Below, piece after piece: positions 19,267 to 30,351 of a DNA stretch of 64,000 nt. Each line of letters opens with the position of its first letter. Positions within the stretch are counted from its first letter, which is position 1. Under the pieces are notes generated by a model. That model did not search any database. It saw only the letters and a program-made list of their open reading frames with translations, and was not told where the DNA came from. This stretch comes from Sacculina carcini (lineage: Eukaryota; Arthropoda; Thecostraca; Sacculinidae), in assembly GCA_916048095.2 (NCBI GenBank), contig OU696572.1, positions 3,335,862 through 3,399,861 of the forward strand. Reading direction: 5' to 3'. Both the position numbers and the translations under genes were made by a program.

Positions 19267-22200
19267 TTACGTGACATAGTCTCTAAACCGAGCAGGGCGT
19301 CGTCTACGACGACCTCTCGACGAAGGTGGTAACTCTTCGGGGACCGCCTCTGGCGTAATAGACTCCGGAGCCACCGCGTCTGAAGGCGACGTGTCTGCCG
19401 CGTCTGCACGGTCCGCGTCGACACCAGCTTCTGTAGTATCGGCCGGCGCTGGTTCCACTACACATTGAGGCTCGGAGGTCGACGACGGTCGGGCAGCACG
19501 AGTCGGGACCAGGTGGTGCGAATTCCGAGTAGACCCGTCTGATAGCCGGAAGGCGGAACCTTGGCGACCTATAATCTGTAAAGGCCCCCGAAATTTTCCT
19601 AGCAGTTTTGGGCACATGGCCCGGGATGCGGGCGAACACACGGTCACCAGGCTTCAGTTGCGACGGTTTTACAGCGTGACGTCGGTCGTAGTGCAACTTG
19701 TTTCGACGTTGCTGATTCTCCACCCGCTCTCGCGCTCTGTCTTCGTCCGGAGACCTCTGTTGCTGGACCACAGGCAACTTGAGCCGCATGACTCTTCCGT
19801 GCAGCATCACCGACGGTGAGTAACCAGTGGAGCAGTGCGGTGTCGCTCGATAGCTGGCCAACAGACGGCGAACACGTTCTACGACCCCGCCGTCGTGGTG
19901 GTCCTGTAGCCATGATTTAAAGGTTCGGTTAAACCGTTCTACGGCTCCGTTACCTTGAGGCCAGTAAGCTGACGATCGGTGATGAGTGATATCGCGTTCA
20001 GTGAGGTAGGTTTCGAACTGCTCACTGGTGAACGGAGTACCGTTGTCAGTCACTAGGGACTCGGGGTACCCTTCCCGAGACCAAACGCTGTCCAAGAAGC
20101 AGATAATATTAGTTGATTCGGTAGAAGCCATCAGCCCGACCTCGGCCCACTTGGAAAAATAATCAATCAGCGTCACAGCATACCTGCAGTCAGCCGGCGC
20201 AGACCGTATTGGGCCGACGATGTCGACTCCGAGCTTCATCCATGGTTGTCCCGGAAATTCGACCGGCTGTAGAGGCTCTGTTCGGACGCGGCTGCTGAGA
20301 GTTTTGTCGCTAGAACAGCACTTCTCACACTCCGAGACGATCCGTGTGACGTCTGCGTCCAGGCCAGGCCACCAAGCTACTGCGCGCAGCAGTTGTTTGC
20401 ACCGCACAATGCCGTCGTGTGACGAGTGTGCGTGCTGCAGATACTTTTGCCGTAGACTGTATGGCACCACCACCTGAGTAGCCGCCCTGATCACGAGTTC
20501 GCCGTCGGTAGAGAGCTCGTGTCGCATCGGGAAAAACGGTTTGACAGCTGGCTCGCAGTCTTTTGCCGATTTGGGGAAACCGTGCCGTAACCAGTGACGC
20601 ACTGCTATCAACTGCGAGTCCTTCAAAGACGACTCACGCAGCTTCTCCCTGGACACACAGTTCTCTTCCTCGGACAACAGCGCGATTACCTCGAAGTCGT
20701 CATCCGCGGCTGTTACTACGTCCTCGGCAGCAGCATCCAGTGGAAGTCGGGATAGCGCGTCGGCACCTGGCAACCGATCGCCTGGCACGTACTGGACGGT
20801 ATACGAAAAAGGCATCAGTCGCGCCTGCCAACGGGCGACTCGGGCACCAGCACGTCCAGTGAACCGGGCAGACAGCACCGACTGCAACGCTGAGTGATCA
20901 GTTCTGAGCGTAAAATGCCGTCCCCACAAAAAATTACGCCACTTCTCGACTGCTTGTATCGCCGCCAGAGCCTCACGTTCCGTCACGGAGTAGTTGGCTT
21001 CGCTGGCCGTGAACCGACGACTCCACATCGCCACGACGCGCTCTACACCCTGGGCGTCGGCCTGCGATAACACAGCACCGGCACCCTTCTCGCTGGCGTC
21101 CGTGGTGACGAATGTGGTCTTTTTCAAGTCGAACGGTTGTAACGGTTGAGCGGCCTCGATACGTTTTTTTAGCAGCTCGAAGGCGGTGATCTGACGTTCA
21201 CCCCATACGAAACTCATGTTCTTCCGCAGCAGCTCGAACAGAGGGGACGTCACCTCGGCGTACCCCGGCACGAATTTAGCCACCCAGCCGCAGAGTCCCA
21301 GAAAACTCCGTAGTTCCTTGACGTTCTCGGGAGCCGGAGCGTCGCGAATGGCAAGAAGGTGATCGTCTGACAGAGAGACTCCTTCTCCCGACAGAAAAAA
21401 TCCGCAGAATTTTATGCGGGTCTGCGCCTCGGTAGATTTTTCTGTGTTAAGCGTTACGTTGGCCTCCTGCAGTCGTTTCTTGACCAGGGACAGGCGTTCA
21501 TCATGCAGTTGTCGACTAGGTCCACATACGACGATGTCGTCTAAATAGTGGCAACAGCCAGGAATGCCTTCCAGCAGACGGTCCAACAAGCGTTGGAACG
21601 CTGCTCCAGCTGAGACGAGCCCAAACGGCACTCGCCGGAATTGAAAAAGGCCGTCCTGTGTTATGAACGCCGTAATGTTCTTCGATTGTGGGTCCAGCTT
21701 CATCTGGTGGTATGCGCAGCGTACGTCGAGATGGGAGAAATACCGTCCGTTCAATTGTGATTGCAGCTCCTCCAGCGTCGGTAGAGGGTGCACCTCGTCC
21801 ACAATCTGACTGTTGGGCCCTCTGAGGTCCACGCACAGTCTGATCTCGCCGGAACGTTTCCGCGCGACGACAATCGGACTCACCCAGGGTGAGGCGTCCA
21901 CGCGCTCTATGATGCCCTGAGCAAGCAGTTTTCTCAACTCTGCCGAAACATCACTCTGTATGGAGAGCGGCAGTCTACGGAGTGGAATTCGCGTAGGCAC
22001 AGCTGATGATTTCAGCCGGATCCGGTGTCGGTAGCCGACGATCGAAGGTAGCTCCTCTGTTTTCGACGATTTTGTTGTCGAGACTGCAGCGATCAGCCCA
22101 CGGTCCGGATGTATGGTGAGACCTAGCATCGAGAGTGCGTCAAGTCCCAGCAGTCCCTCGGACGCGTTGGTGTCGACGATGTAAAACTCGACCGAAGCCG

Positions 22201-23296
22201 TGTGGGAGCCGACGGACACCTGTGTAGGCAAAACCCCGACCACTTTTAGCGGTTGGCGGCCAACGCCAAATAGTCTAGTTGAGGTTGAATGCACCGGCGT
22301 ACCCTTAAAATGCTGACGCGCCAGTGGCAGGCTCAGCACACACACACTCGCTCCGGTGTCGATTTGCAGCTGCACCTCAGCGGAGCGACCAGAATCCACC
22401 GTCAGTCTGGCATCACAGGAAAGACGCTTGGTCTTGTCGGCGCTGCAGGACAGGATCGTGACGCCTTTCACCGGTCCATAACGTCTCACGTTGGTTGCTC
22501 GCCTGTCGTCGGTGGAGTCTGACGACTGACAGACAGCCGCCCAGTGGCCCTTGCGACCACATTTGTTGCAGATCGAGTCTTTTGCTGGACAGTGCTGTTG
22601 TCGGGGATGGTTGTGCCGTCGACCACAGTGTGTACAGGATGTTGACGAGCGCGCAGGCGGATGACGCGCTGGTGTGCTAGTGGCGTTGGGTTTGCCCCTG
22701 AAACGTACCTTGTTCGCCACAGCGTGCGGTGTACCGTCGTCCTTGGCTGTCCCTGTCATCTGAGCAGACTGTTTCAATGACATTTCGTACGCGGTGGCGA
22801 CGGCGAGGAGAGAGTCCAGCGTCAACCTGGAATCCTGTAAGAACCTCTCCCGCAACCGTGGGTGGCGTGTGTGTTCGACAACCTGGTCTCGTATGAGTTC
22901 ATCCGTCAGGGTGCCGAAACTGCACTTCACCGCCAGACCTCGAAGAACTGATACGTAGTCGCTTGTCGACTCAGCCTCGTCTTGTCTGCGCTGTCTAAAA
23001 GTGAAGCGTTCAACGATCACGTTGACTTTAGGGGAGTAATGAGCGCCGATAATTCTTCTGGCTTGGTCGTAGTGACTCTCGCTTTCCCGCTTCGTCTCCG
23101 CTGGCAGACTCAGGTACGCTCGCCGGGCTTCGTTGCCGATGCAGTGAATTAACATGGCCTTTCGTCGGTCGTCGCTGAAATTCTCACCTCCGATCGCCAG
23201 AAGGTAATTTTCAAAATCATATATCCAGTTAGACCACGGAGTTTGTGGCGTACCCGGGCTTTGCAAGAATGGTTGCGGAGCGCACACCCCTTCCAT
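19267..23296 (-). CDS. Gypsy-1a Gag-Pol polyprotein, one late frameshift
   Basis: The single frame starts at ATG 23296 (MEGVCAPQPFLQ). Order: gag domain; two zinc knuckles (CTHCGRRHNHPRQQHC, CNKCGRKGHWAAVC); protease (QIDTGASVCVLSL); RT (LCVDLRGPNSQIVDEVHPLP, FGLVSAGAAFQ, YLDDIVV); RNase H (TTDASEKGAGAVLS, TDHSALQ); integrase zinc region (HSSHDGIVRCKQLL, CEKCC); integrase core D-D-E (GVDIVGPI, TDNGTPFTS, GAVERFNRTFK). Near 19594-19598 this copy has TTTT where Gypsy-1b has TTT. The extra base shifts the integrase tail, so the original C-terminus continues in another frame to 19267. All catalytic residues lie upstream of the shift. Confidence 0.93.
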
Positions 23297-23360
23297 TGCA
23301 AGCGTTCAGAAATAACGAAAAATTTGAAAAAGGCACGTAGAAAACTTACTCGTCGCCAAT

Positions 23361-23676
23361 TGTAGTGCCGAGTGGCCCCGAGATGACACGCCCTTAGCCA
23401 GAACTCTAACGTATATTTAACAGAACTAAACACCGATAACAACCTGACACCTAGACGTCCCAATACCGAATGCCCCGCCTCAGTGTGTCTGTGTACCACG
23501 AAACAGTGCTTACCAGGAACAATACAAAATGCCAACACACCTCCACGTCATTACACGTTAATTCCTAAAGCGTAACCAGAGACAAAACTGAAGCAGTATA
23601 CACATAAACAAAGCTACGAGAATGAACAGCGGAACACAAACAGTGGCGCATAAACAACACAGGTAAGAACATTACA
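23361..23676 (-). repeat. Gypsy-1a 5' LTR
   Basis: 316 bp. It differs from the partner LTR by one base (CAGTGGCG here, CAGTTGCG in the other). Confidence 0.95.
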
Positions 23677-23885
23677 GCAATAAAATATGTACTTATTCCA
23701 TGTGTTCATCGATTACCTGTGTGTGTGTGTGTGTTGTTTTGTTATTATATATTGCCTGATCAGTTGTGATTTGCTATTACTGGCAGGTTGACACTTCTCG
23801 CAGCGACCCAATGTTCCGTCCTTCAGCTAACTGTGCCTATCAAATGCTCGTCAACATCAGATCTCACTAAATTCTTCAATAATAG

Positions 23886-24375
23886 CAACAACTGAAGAAG
23901 GAAAAGCTACAATCAGAGGACAGTGGTGACGTCTCACCTCCTGTGTCCGGCCGCACATCCAACGACCACCCGTCTCACACTACTGAACACCAAGCTCAAT
24001 CAACACCAGTCACTGTGTCTCCTGATCATCAACCAACTGACGTGACGGATAAACTGACTCGCGGTCGCACAACCTCTTCATCATCCATTTCTTCCTGTTC
24101 ATCCAGTTCTTCTTCAACCTCTTCATCTGGCTCACCTTCGTCAAATTCCACTGCCTCCAGTAAATCTGGCATAGGTCAGCACCAGCAGGATTGTCGGCGG
24201 CGGCGGCGGCATCGCTCATCTGCTTCGTCGAGGAACCACAGCGACCACGAGGACGAGAACAACAGCATCATAAAGCTGAAAGACACGCAGCTGGGAGAGA
24301 ATCGGCCGGAGACCAGTCGAGAACGGCGCAGAAAACGACGTCTACGACAACGACACAACGACACTTTTTACATGT
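23886..24375 (+). CDS. Possible host-gene exon, Ser-rich and basic, unidentified
   Basis: The frame is open directly after a TAG that could belong to a splice acceptor (AATAATAG at 23878-23885). It encodes QQLKKEKLQSEDSGDVSPPV, a Ser/Thr-rich linker with a long poly-Ser tract, then a basic region (RRRRRHRSS, RERRRKRRLRQRHN). This composition resembles the disordered tail of a regulatory protein, and no transposon similarity is evident. The 3' end is uncertain because I find no strong donor. It may pair with 24531-24818, which is in compatible phase across the (TG)n tract. I do not recognise the gene, and the call could be wrong. Confidence 0.3.
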
Positions 24376-24443
24376 TTTTTCTCTCGCACAAGTTGTATGC
24401 GGGTGTGTATGTATCAGTTTTCAGCTGGTCGTGCGAATAATTG

Positions 24444-24508
<65 letters not shown>
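24444..24508. repeat. (TG)n microsatellite
   Basis: About thirty uninterrupted TG units. It lies immediately upstream of a TTGTCAG acceptor-like site, where it could act as a splicing enhancer-like tract. Confidence 0.95.
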
Positions 24509-24510
<2 letters not shown>

Positions 24511-24530
24511 TCTGTGTGCTGTGTTGTCAG

Positions 24531-24818
24531 CCGCGACACCGTGTGTCCAACGCGTCAGGAGTGGCTCAGTCACAGTCAGCCTTCCAGTTATCATCCACCA
24601 ACAATAATAATAATAATAATCATAATAATAATACCAACTCAACCACGACCGTCACAGCAGTTCGTCTTAACGACGGCTATGAGAACAGCTCGGACGACGA
24701 GCAGACACAACAGCTGCAGCTGGCGGAGGTGACAGCTGGTGCCCGCCCGCCCGTCCTTATGACTGTCTCCTGGCAACAACAACAACAACAACAGCCTGGC
24801 TCGGTGCGACGACGGTGA
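24531..24818 (+). CDS. Possible terminal host-gene exon, Asn/Gln-rich
   Basis: The exon would begin after the acceptor-like TGTTGTCAG ending at 24530 and runs 95 codons to a TGA. It encodes PRHRVSNASGVAQSQSAFQL, a poly-Asn run from AAT repeats, an acidic patch (LNDGYENSSDDEQTQQLQL), and a poly-Gln run before QPGSVRRR. Trinucleotide runs in frame and the acidic/Gln context fit a disordered C-terminus. The product is unidentified, and an artefact of repeat-rich sequence is possible. Confidence 0.3.
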   Translation, partial: PRHRVSNASGVAQSQSAFQLSSTNNNNNNNHNNNTNSTTTVTAVRLNDGYENSSDDEQTQQLQLAEVTAGARPPVLMTVSWQQQQQQQPGSVRRR

Positions 24819-25264
24819 TCAGTGCTGCCAGACGCCAAGTGGTTTGCCAGTTCTAGCGAAATTTGTTAGACGGAGTGGTTGACTCTAGCTTTTGCTATGT
24901 GTGTATGTTTGTGTGTGTGTGTGTGTGTGTGATTATTGTGCAAAAAGTGTGGTGTTCACAAATGATTGTATTATACACAAAGCGTGGGTATTTTCTATTA
25001 AGCCAGCTGTTTCAACGAGTTTGCATGAAGTGTTGAAAATTACAGCCAACAATGAAATTTTTGTTTTTCCTCAAGGAAATGTTGACCTGATAATACGTCC
25101 TATGAAGCTAATTATTAATTATTTGCTTATGAGTGTGTGTTTGTGTGTTTTATTGGTGATTTTGAGCTTACACTTTATATGTTGACGTTTTATAGCCAGA
25201 TTGGCTTTGTGTGTCAAATATTTGTGTGCGGTGCTTGCAAATGTTATCTAGCAATATTATGTCA
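24819..25264. other. Non-coding stretch, microsatellite-rich
   Basis: Contains (TG)n tracts near 24905 and AT-rich sequence. If the preceding exon is real this could be its 3' UTR. No ORF with recognisable product. Confidence 0.4.
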
Positions 25265-25615
25265 GCAAAATGACCAATGTGTGTGTGTGTGTTATTTTTA
25301 TTATATTATTTTTGTATGAACAATATAATTAGGTATTTGTATTTGGGTATTTATACTGGCGTGTATGTGTGTGCGTATGTGTGTGTGTGTATTTTCTGAG
25401 ATTGGTCAGTGTTTGATTGTGGTTGTGAGGCCGGAAGATATCTTGCATCAATTATCATATATTTGTTGTGTAATTAACTGTCGCCCCTCGGTGGTCCAAG
25501 TGAATTTCAGCGTACAATAACTTATTTTTTATTATATTTTTCTTGGCGTTTTTTGTAAAATTATATTTGACCAGACGTAAATGTGTTTAACTCACAAAAA
25601 ATGCCTTCACAAAAT
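25265..25615. repeat. Dispersed repeat, inverted partner of 57118-57295 plus 58545-58717
   Basis: The reverse complement is collinear with 57118-57295 and then 58545-58717, and it lacks the LTR-C element that separates those two pieces. It therefore preserves the unoccupied target site (ATAT at about 25437-25442). Confidence 0.8.
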
Positions 25616-26003
25616 TCGCCCCCTCGAATGAGAACCCTAGCAGGAAATAGCACCTTGCGTGACCAGTGAGAGATAGCACTTCCGCTAGATCATGTGTGAC
25701 TTCACGTATGATACCTTGAGATTGTGGACGTGTGTCGCGACCAGCTACGCCACCTGCCTATGGCGCCACCTAGCGGCGAGGAGAGCGTGGCGTGTTGTCT
25801 CGACGATATGATAGCACGACCGCCAACACCCAGCTATGGCTACCTGTCTCCAGCTTCTCTCACGACGCTAGTGCCATCTGGTGGCACTTCTTGTGCTTAT
25901 GTGTGTGTGTATCTTGAATCTTAACCTATCTCTGAATCTTGTGTTTGTGTGTGTATGTATATTTCATCTGTTTGACTGCCATAATTATGCGTGTTTATGT
26001 GCT
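25616..26003. other. Non-coding spacer with small dispersed repeats
   Basis: 25620-25670 repeats a segment also at 9735-9790 and 30885-30930. 25960-26003 matches 56240-56285, which continues without the LTR found here. No gene seen. Confidence 0.6.
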
Positions 26004-26269
26004 TGTAGTTGAGTGTTGTGTGCTTGTGTGTGATTTACTGTGCACATGCGTGTGTTGTGTGGTCAAGGCTGCGTGGAGGGCACGGTGTTTGTGTGGGTGT
26101 GAATGGGTGTGAGTGTGCGCCCGTGTGCACGAGGGAGAGTGTGTTTTCGATCTGCGTGATGGTCGGATTGTGTTGCGGCGGTGTGTACGCATGGTTGTGG
26201 TTGTTGTGTGTGTAATTACACTGTGTGCATTGCCTGCTGGTTCACCGTTAAATTTTACTTTTTACTACA
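26004..26269 (+). repeat. LTR-A 5' LTR (second copy)
   Basis: 266 bp, TGTA...TACA, homologous to 3691-3956 in opposite orientation. The sequence around 56240-56290 shows the left flank continuing without an LTR. No matching 3' LTR is visible downstream in the window. Confidence 0.85.
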
Positions 26270-26281
26270 AGCTATTTCGGC
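26270..26281 (+). other. Putative tRNA-Phe 5'-end primer-binding site
   Basis: AGCTATTTCGGC immediately after the LTR, identical to 3679-3690 (minus), 49811-49822 and 62122-62133. Confidence 0.6.
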
Positions 26282-26282
26282 T

Positions 26283-26409
26283 ATGAATGAGAGGGGTAAG
26301 CCGCTAAGTGGCCAGGTACAGCAGGCATGGCAGGGACTGTTGTTTGATATGCGCATAATCCCCGAGTATGACGGCTCTGGTGATGTTGTCGAGTGGTGGA
26401 CACGGACAG
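26283..26409 (+). pseudogene. LTR-A gag stub, 42 codons, joined to chimeric kinase copy 2
   Basis: It starts with ATG (MNERGKPLSGQV) and runs through PEYDGSGDVVEWWTRT, matching the gag N-terminus of the left LTR-A element without its 17-nt duplication. At 26409/26410 the homology ends and the FH3/aPKC chimera begins, in a different reading frame. No gag or pol sequence follows. Confidence 0.85.
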
Positions 26410-28985
26410 ATGGATTTCGGTTGTGGAACATCTTTTTCACAAACTATCAGTTTAGCTACAATGCTCAAGGTGAATATGCCTGAAGACATGCAAGCAATGA
26501 GCAACAACATCGACATTGAGGAGGCGTTTGCCAAACACCTCGCCTGGACCGTTGTTACCGAACAGGCAGCACAGATATGCGTCCACTACAACATCACATC
26601 AAAGTGGGCAATGCTTTACAACTGGAAGAAAACAATTCGCCAATGTTTAGCATACTATGTGCGCAACCTCAAAAACTACTCGGCGAAAATGACCAACAAG
26701 AAGCCCAACAAAGTTCTGGCTATGTGTGTAATGCACACGACATTGATGAAAGACTTGGAGATCTCCCTACGAATGTACACCATATGGTGGCTTCAAGACT
26801 TCGTAGAGCAGCAGCAAGGAGTCATTGTTCTGCTCGATTATATGGACATTATACTGTCGGCCAGAGAACGCATCGACCAAGAAGAGCAGACCACCGCTCA
26901 AACTTGCTGCATGCCGCTTTTCCAAGCATCAAAATCAAGCAGCAAAAAGTCAACAGGAATTACCCATGCACACCATGTGTTACACCAGTGTGTGCTCTGT
27001 CTCAAGGCCATAGTCGGCGACAAGAAGTCCATCAGTAATATCGTGCTGAATCAGGACAATATACTAGTACTAGTTCGTTACGTTGACTTCATCAAACAGG
27101 AGTCTTCGGAAACGATCAATATCGTTCAAATGTCATCAACGATCACGGGCATTCTCAATACGTTGGCCAAATACAACCCAAATGTCGGCGCTGTGCTTGA
27201 GTAGGTTCGCCACATGGATCGCTGCAATCATCAACTGGACAAATTAAGCGATGTGGTCGCCCAATTTGAAGAACCTGGGCCTGAATTGCCATGCATTGAG
27301 ATGCAAGATGCAACCGATGAGGTCATATTTGCAAATGATGAGTTCTCACCGTCATGTGCCGGTGATATTAAAATGACGACGACACCAGAGGGATCTGTGG
27401 AATGTGCAAGCACATTATCACCAGAATTATTCCCATACACGTCGCCATTATCACCGCCAAAGCCGAGTGTGAAATTCAATTTACAGCTGAAACACAAATC
27501 ACTACCACCATTATCCTCACTGCCATCACCACCACCATCATCTAGGACATGTTCTTTGCCCTGATCTCAGCTTATCTCGTCAAAACTCGTCGTCGACCGC
27601 ACCAACACTGAGACGGTCAGTGTTTATCTGGTGCCTGCGGCGGCCGCGACGAGCAGCTGGACGGACGCGGCCGCAAGTCCCACCAATTACTCACTGGCTG
27701 ATTTTGAGCTGATCCGCGTGATTGGACGCGGAGGCTTCGGCAAGGATATGATGGCGGAGTTGCGATAAACTCGGCACGTGTACGCCGTGAAAGTGATAAC
27801 GAAGGAACGGTTCACCAACGGTGCGAAAAACGACATATTACAGACAGAGAAGCGCGTGTTTGAGACGGCGTCGAACCACCCGTTCCTGGTGGGACTGCAC
27901 TTGTGCTTCCAAAGTCTCACTAGGCTGTTTTTCGTTATTGAGCTCGTGCGTGGCGGAGAACTCTTGTTTCACATCGACGACAAAAGCAAACTGCCCGAGC
28001 AGCTCGCCAAACTCTACTCGGCCGAGATTTGCGTGGTGCTCAAATTTCTGCACGAGAAAGGCATCATCCACCGTGACCTGAAGCCGGAAAATGTGCTGAT
28101 CGACCACCAGGGTCATATCAAGCTCACTGACTACGGCCTGTGTAAAGAGGAAATGCGACCGGGCGACAGAACGTCCAGATTCTGCGGCTCACCCGGCTAC
28201 ATGGCGCCGGAGATTGTGTATGGCGGGAGTTACGACTTCAGTGTTGACTGGTGGCTGCTGGGCGTGCTCATGTTAGAGATGATGACGGGTCGCAATCTTC
28301 AATATTGAAGACAATTCTGATACGTCATCTATTGGCGAGACTTCTGATAAGTCATCTGTTGAAGACAATTCTGATACGTCCTATATTGACGAGAATTCTG
28401 ATACGTCATCTATTGGCGAGAATTCTCATACGTCATCGATTGAAGACAATTCTGATATGTCATCTATTGACGAGAATTCTGATACGTCATCTATTGAAGA
28501 CAATTCTGATACGTCATCTATTGAAGACAATTCTGATACGTCATCTACTGACGAGAATTCTGATACGTCATCTATTGAAGACAATTCTGATACGTCATCT
28601 ATTGAAGACAATTCTGATACGTCATCTATTGGCAAGAATTATGATACGTCATCTATTGACGAGAATTCTGATACGTCATCCAGTGACGAGAATCATGATA
28701 CGCCATCCAGTGACGAGAATCATGATACCTCCTATAGTGACAAAAAGTTTCATATGTCCAATGAGGACACCATCATACCACCAGATATATGGCGTCTGAG
28801 GTGTGCTCTCAAGAAGACCATCCACATTCCGTCGTTCTTGTCGGCTGAGGCGCGCAACATCATCAAGGGATTTCTCAAGAAGAACCCGGTGGAGCGACTG
28901 GGCTGTCATCCAGATACCGGTATCCAGGATATATTTGGTCACAAGTTCTTTAAGAGCGTCGACTGGAAATTACTGGAGCAAAAAC
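26410..28985 (+). pseudogene. Chimeric FH3-like/aPKC-like kinase, copy 2, broken
   Basis: Homologous to the 10441-12789 gene. The junction itself supplies an ATG (26410) in frame with the FH3-like part, which is open to a TAG at 27202-27204 (Glu codon in copy 1). The linker (27214-27564) ends at a TGA. The kinase N-lobe has a CAA to TAA change just before 27778, and its G-loop reads GRGGFGKD. The segment 27778-28308 keeps [21 protein letters not shown] and LTDYGLC. It then shifts frame at GRN and enters a greatly expanded acidic repeat (28311-28735). The C-lobe resumes ([12 protein letters not shown]) and stops before the C-tail. At least two nonsense changes and two frameshifts make it a pseudogene as assembled. 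Confidence 0.85.
28311..28735 (+). repeat. 27-bp minisatellite inside kinase copy 2
   Basis: About fifteen units of the type GATACGTCATCTATTGAAGA plus seven bases, encoding DTSSIEDNS-like nonapeptides. Copies 1 and 3 have only three to four related units (SDTSYSDVN) at the same point of the C-lobe. Confidence 0.9.
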
Positions 28986-28989
28986 TGGC

Positions 28990-30351
28990 CAAGTGTGAAA
29001 TTCAATTTACAGCCGACACACAAATCACTGCCACCATTATCCTCACTGTCATCGCCATCACCATAATCTAGGACATGTTCGTTGCCTTGTTCTCAGCTTG
29101 TCTCGTCTCAACTCAACGTCGACCGCAACAACACTGAGACGGTCAGTGTGGACCTGGAGCCTGCGGCGGCCGCGACAAGCAGCTGGACGGACGTGGTCGC
29201 AATTCCCACCAATTACTCACTGGCCGATTTTGAGCTGATCCGCGTGATTGGACGCGGCGGCTTCGGCAAGGTCATGATGGCGGAGTTCCGACAAACTCGG
29301 CGCCTGTACGCCATGAAAGTGATAAGGAAGGAACCGCTCACCAACGGTGCGAAAATCGATTTATTATACACCGAGAAGCGCGTGTTTGAGACGGCGTCGA
29401 ACCACCCGTTCCTCGTGGGACTGCATTCGTGTTTCTAGAGTCCCAGTCGACTGTTTTTCGTGATTGAGCTTGTGCGTGGCGGCGATCTCTCGTTTCACAT
29501 GGACGACAAAGGCAAACTACCCGAGGAGCTCGCCAAGTTCTACTCGGCTGAGATTTGCGTGGCGCTCAAATTTCTGCACGAGAAAGGCATCATCCACCGT
29601 GACCTGAAGCCGGAAAATGTGCTGATAGACCACGAGTGTCATATCAAGCTCACTGACTACGGCATATGCAAGCAGGGAATGCGACCGGGCGACAGAACGT
29701 CCGGCTTCTTCGGCACGCCCGGCTACATAGCGCCGGAGATTGTGTATGGCGAGAGTTACGACTTCAGTGTGGACTGGTGGTCGCTGGGCGTGCTCATGTT
29801 AGAGATGATGACGGGTCGCAATCCGTTCAATATTGACGACAATTATGATACGTCTTATAGTGACGACGATTCTGATACATCCTATAGTGACGTCAATTCT
29901 GATACGTTCTATAGTGACGAGAATTTTCATACGTCCAATGAGGACACCAGCATACCACCAATTATATGGTGTATGAGGTGTGCTCTCAAGAAGACCATCT
30001 TCATTCCGCCGTTCTTGTCGGTGGAGGCGCGTAACATCATCAAGGGATTTCTCAAGAAGAACCCGGTGGAGCGACTGGGCTGTCATCCAGATACTGGTAT
30101 CCAGGATATATTTGGACACGCGTTCTTTAAGAGCGTCGACTGGCAGCTACTGGACCAAAAAACAGCTGACACCACCGTACAAGCCGCACGTCGAGACCGA
30201 ACGCGACCTGGCCAACTTTCCACCCGGGTTCACCGATGAGCCGGTGCAACTGACACTCGACAACAATACGTGTATTCAACGTATCAACCAGAGAGACTTT
30301 GACGGATTCGACTGTTGAAAAATGCAACATGTCAACCCGTTACTGATATAG
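28990..30351 (+). pseudogene. Chimeric kinase, copy 3, lacking the FH3-like part, broken
   Basis: The sequence resumes inside the Ser/Pro linker directly after copy 2, giving a tandem arrangement. The kinase N-lobe ([29 protein letters not shown]) is open to a CAG to TAG change at about 29436. The catalytic part (29460-30170) keeps [19 protein letters not shown] and [10 protein letters not shown]. One extra A in a run near 30165 shifts the frame, and the final motif is interrupted by a short insertion with a stop (DGFDC, then stop) before VNPLL reappears. The aPKC activation-loop Thr is again Gly (TSGFFGTP). The 3' flank is shared with copy 1. Confidence 0.85.

Larger units (their letters stand above)
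18933..23676 (-). mobile_element. Gypsy-1a: near-intact young Gypsy retrotransposon
   Basis: Two 316-bp LTRs (18933-19248 and 23361-23676, TGTA...TACA) differ at one position by eye. They are flanked by the 5-bp duplication GCAAT (18928-18932 and 23677-23681). On the minus strand the 5' LTR is followed by ATTGGCGACGAG, a conventional TGG-type primer site. A purine-rich stretch (GTGTGGGGGTG) precedes the 3' LTR. A second copy lies at 45172-49541. Confidence 0.95.

Noticed and set aside
21516..21836. Additional ORFs inside Gypsy-1a and Gypsy-1b in other frames (for example 21516-21836 and 47754-48074)
   Set aside because: They recur identically in both copies only because the underlying pol sequence is the same; they lack any domain and overlap the RT frame.
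24421..24642. Cys-Val and Thr-His repeat ORFs
   Set aside because: Translations of (TG)n or (CA)n microsatellite sequence, here and at 3768-4064, 5751-6034, 9531-9846 and 40690-40944.
28311..28735. CRISPR-like array
   Set aside because: Regular 27-bp units without spacers, in phase with a kinase coding sequence; a coding minisatellite in a eukaryote.
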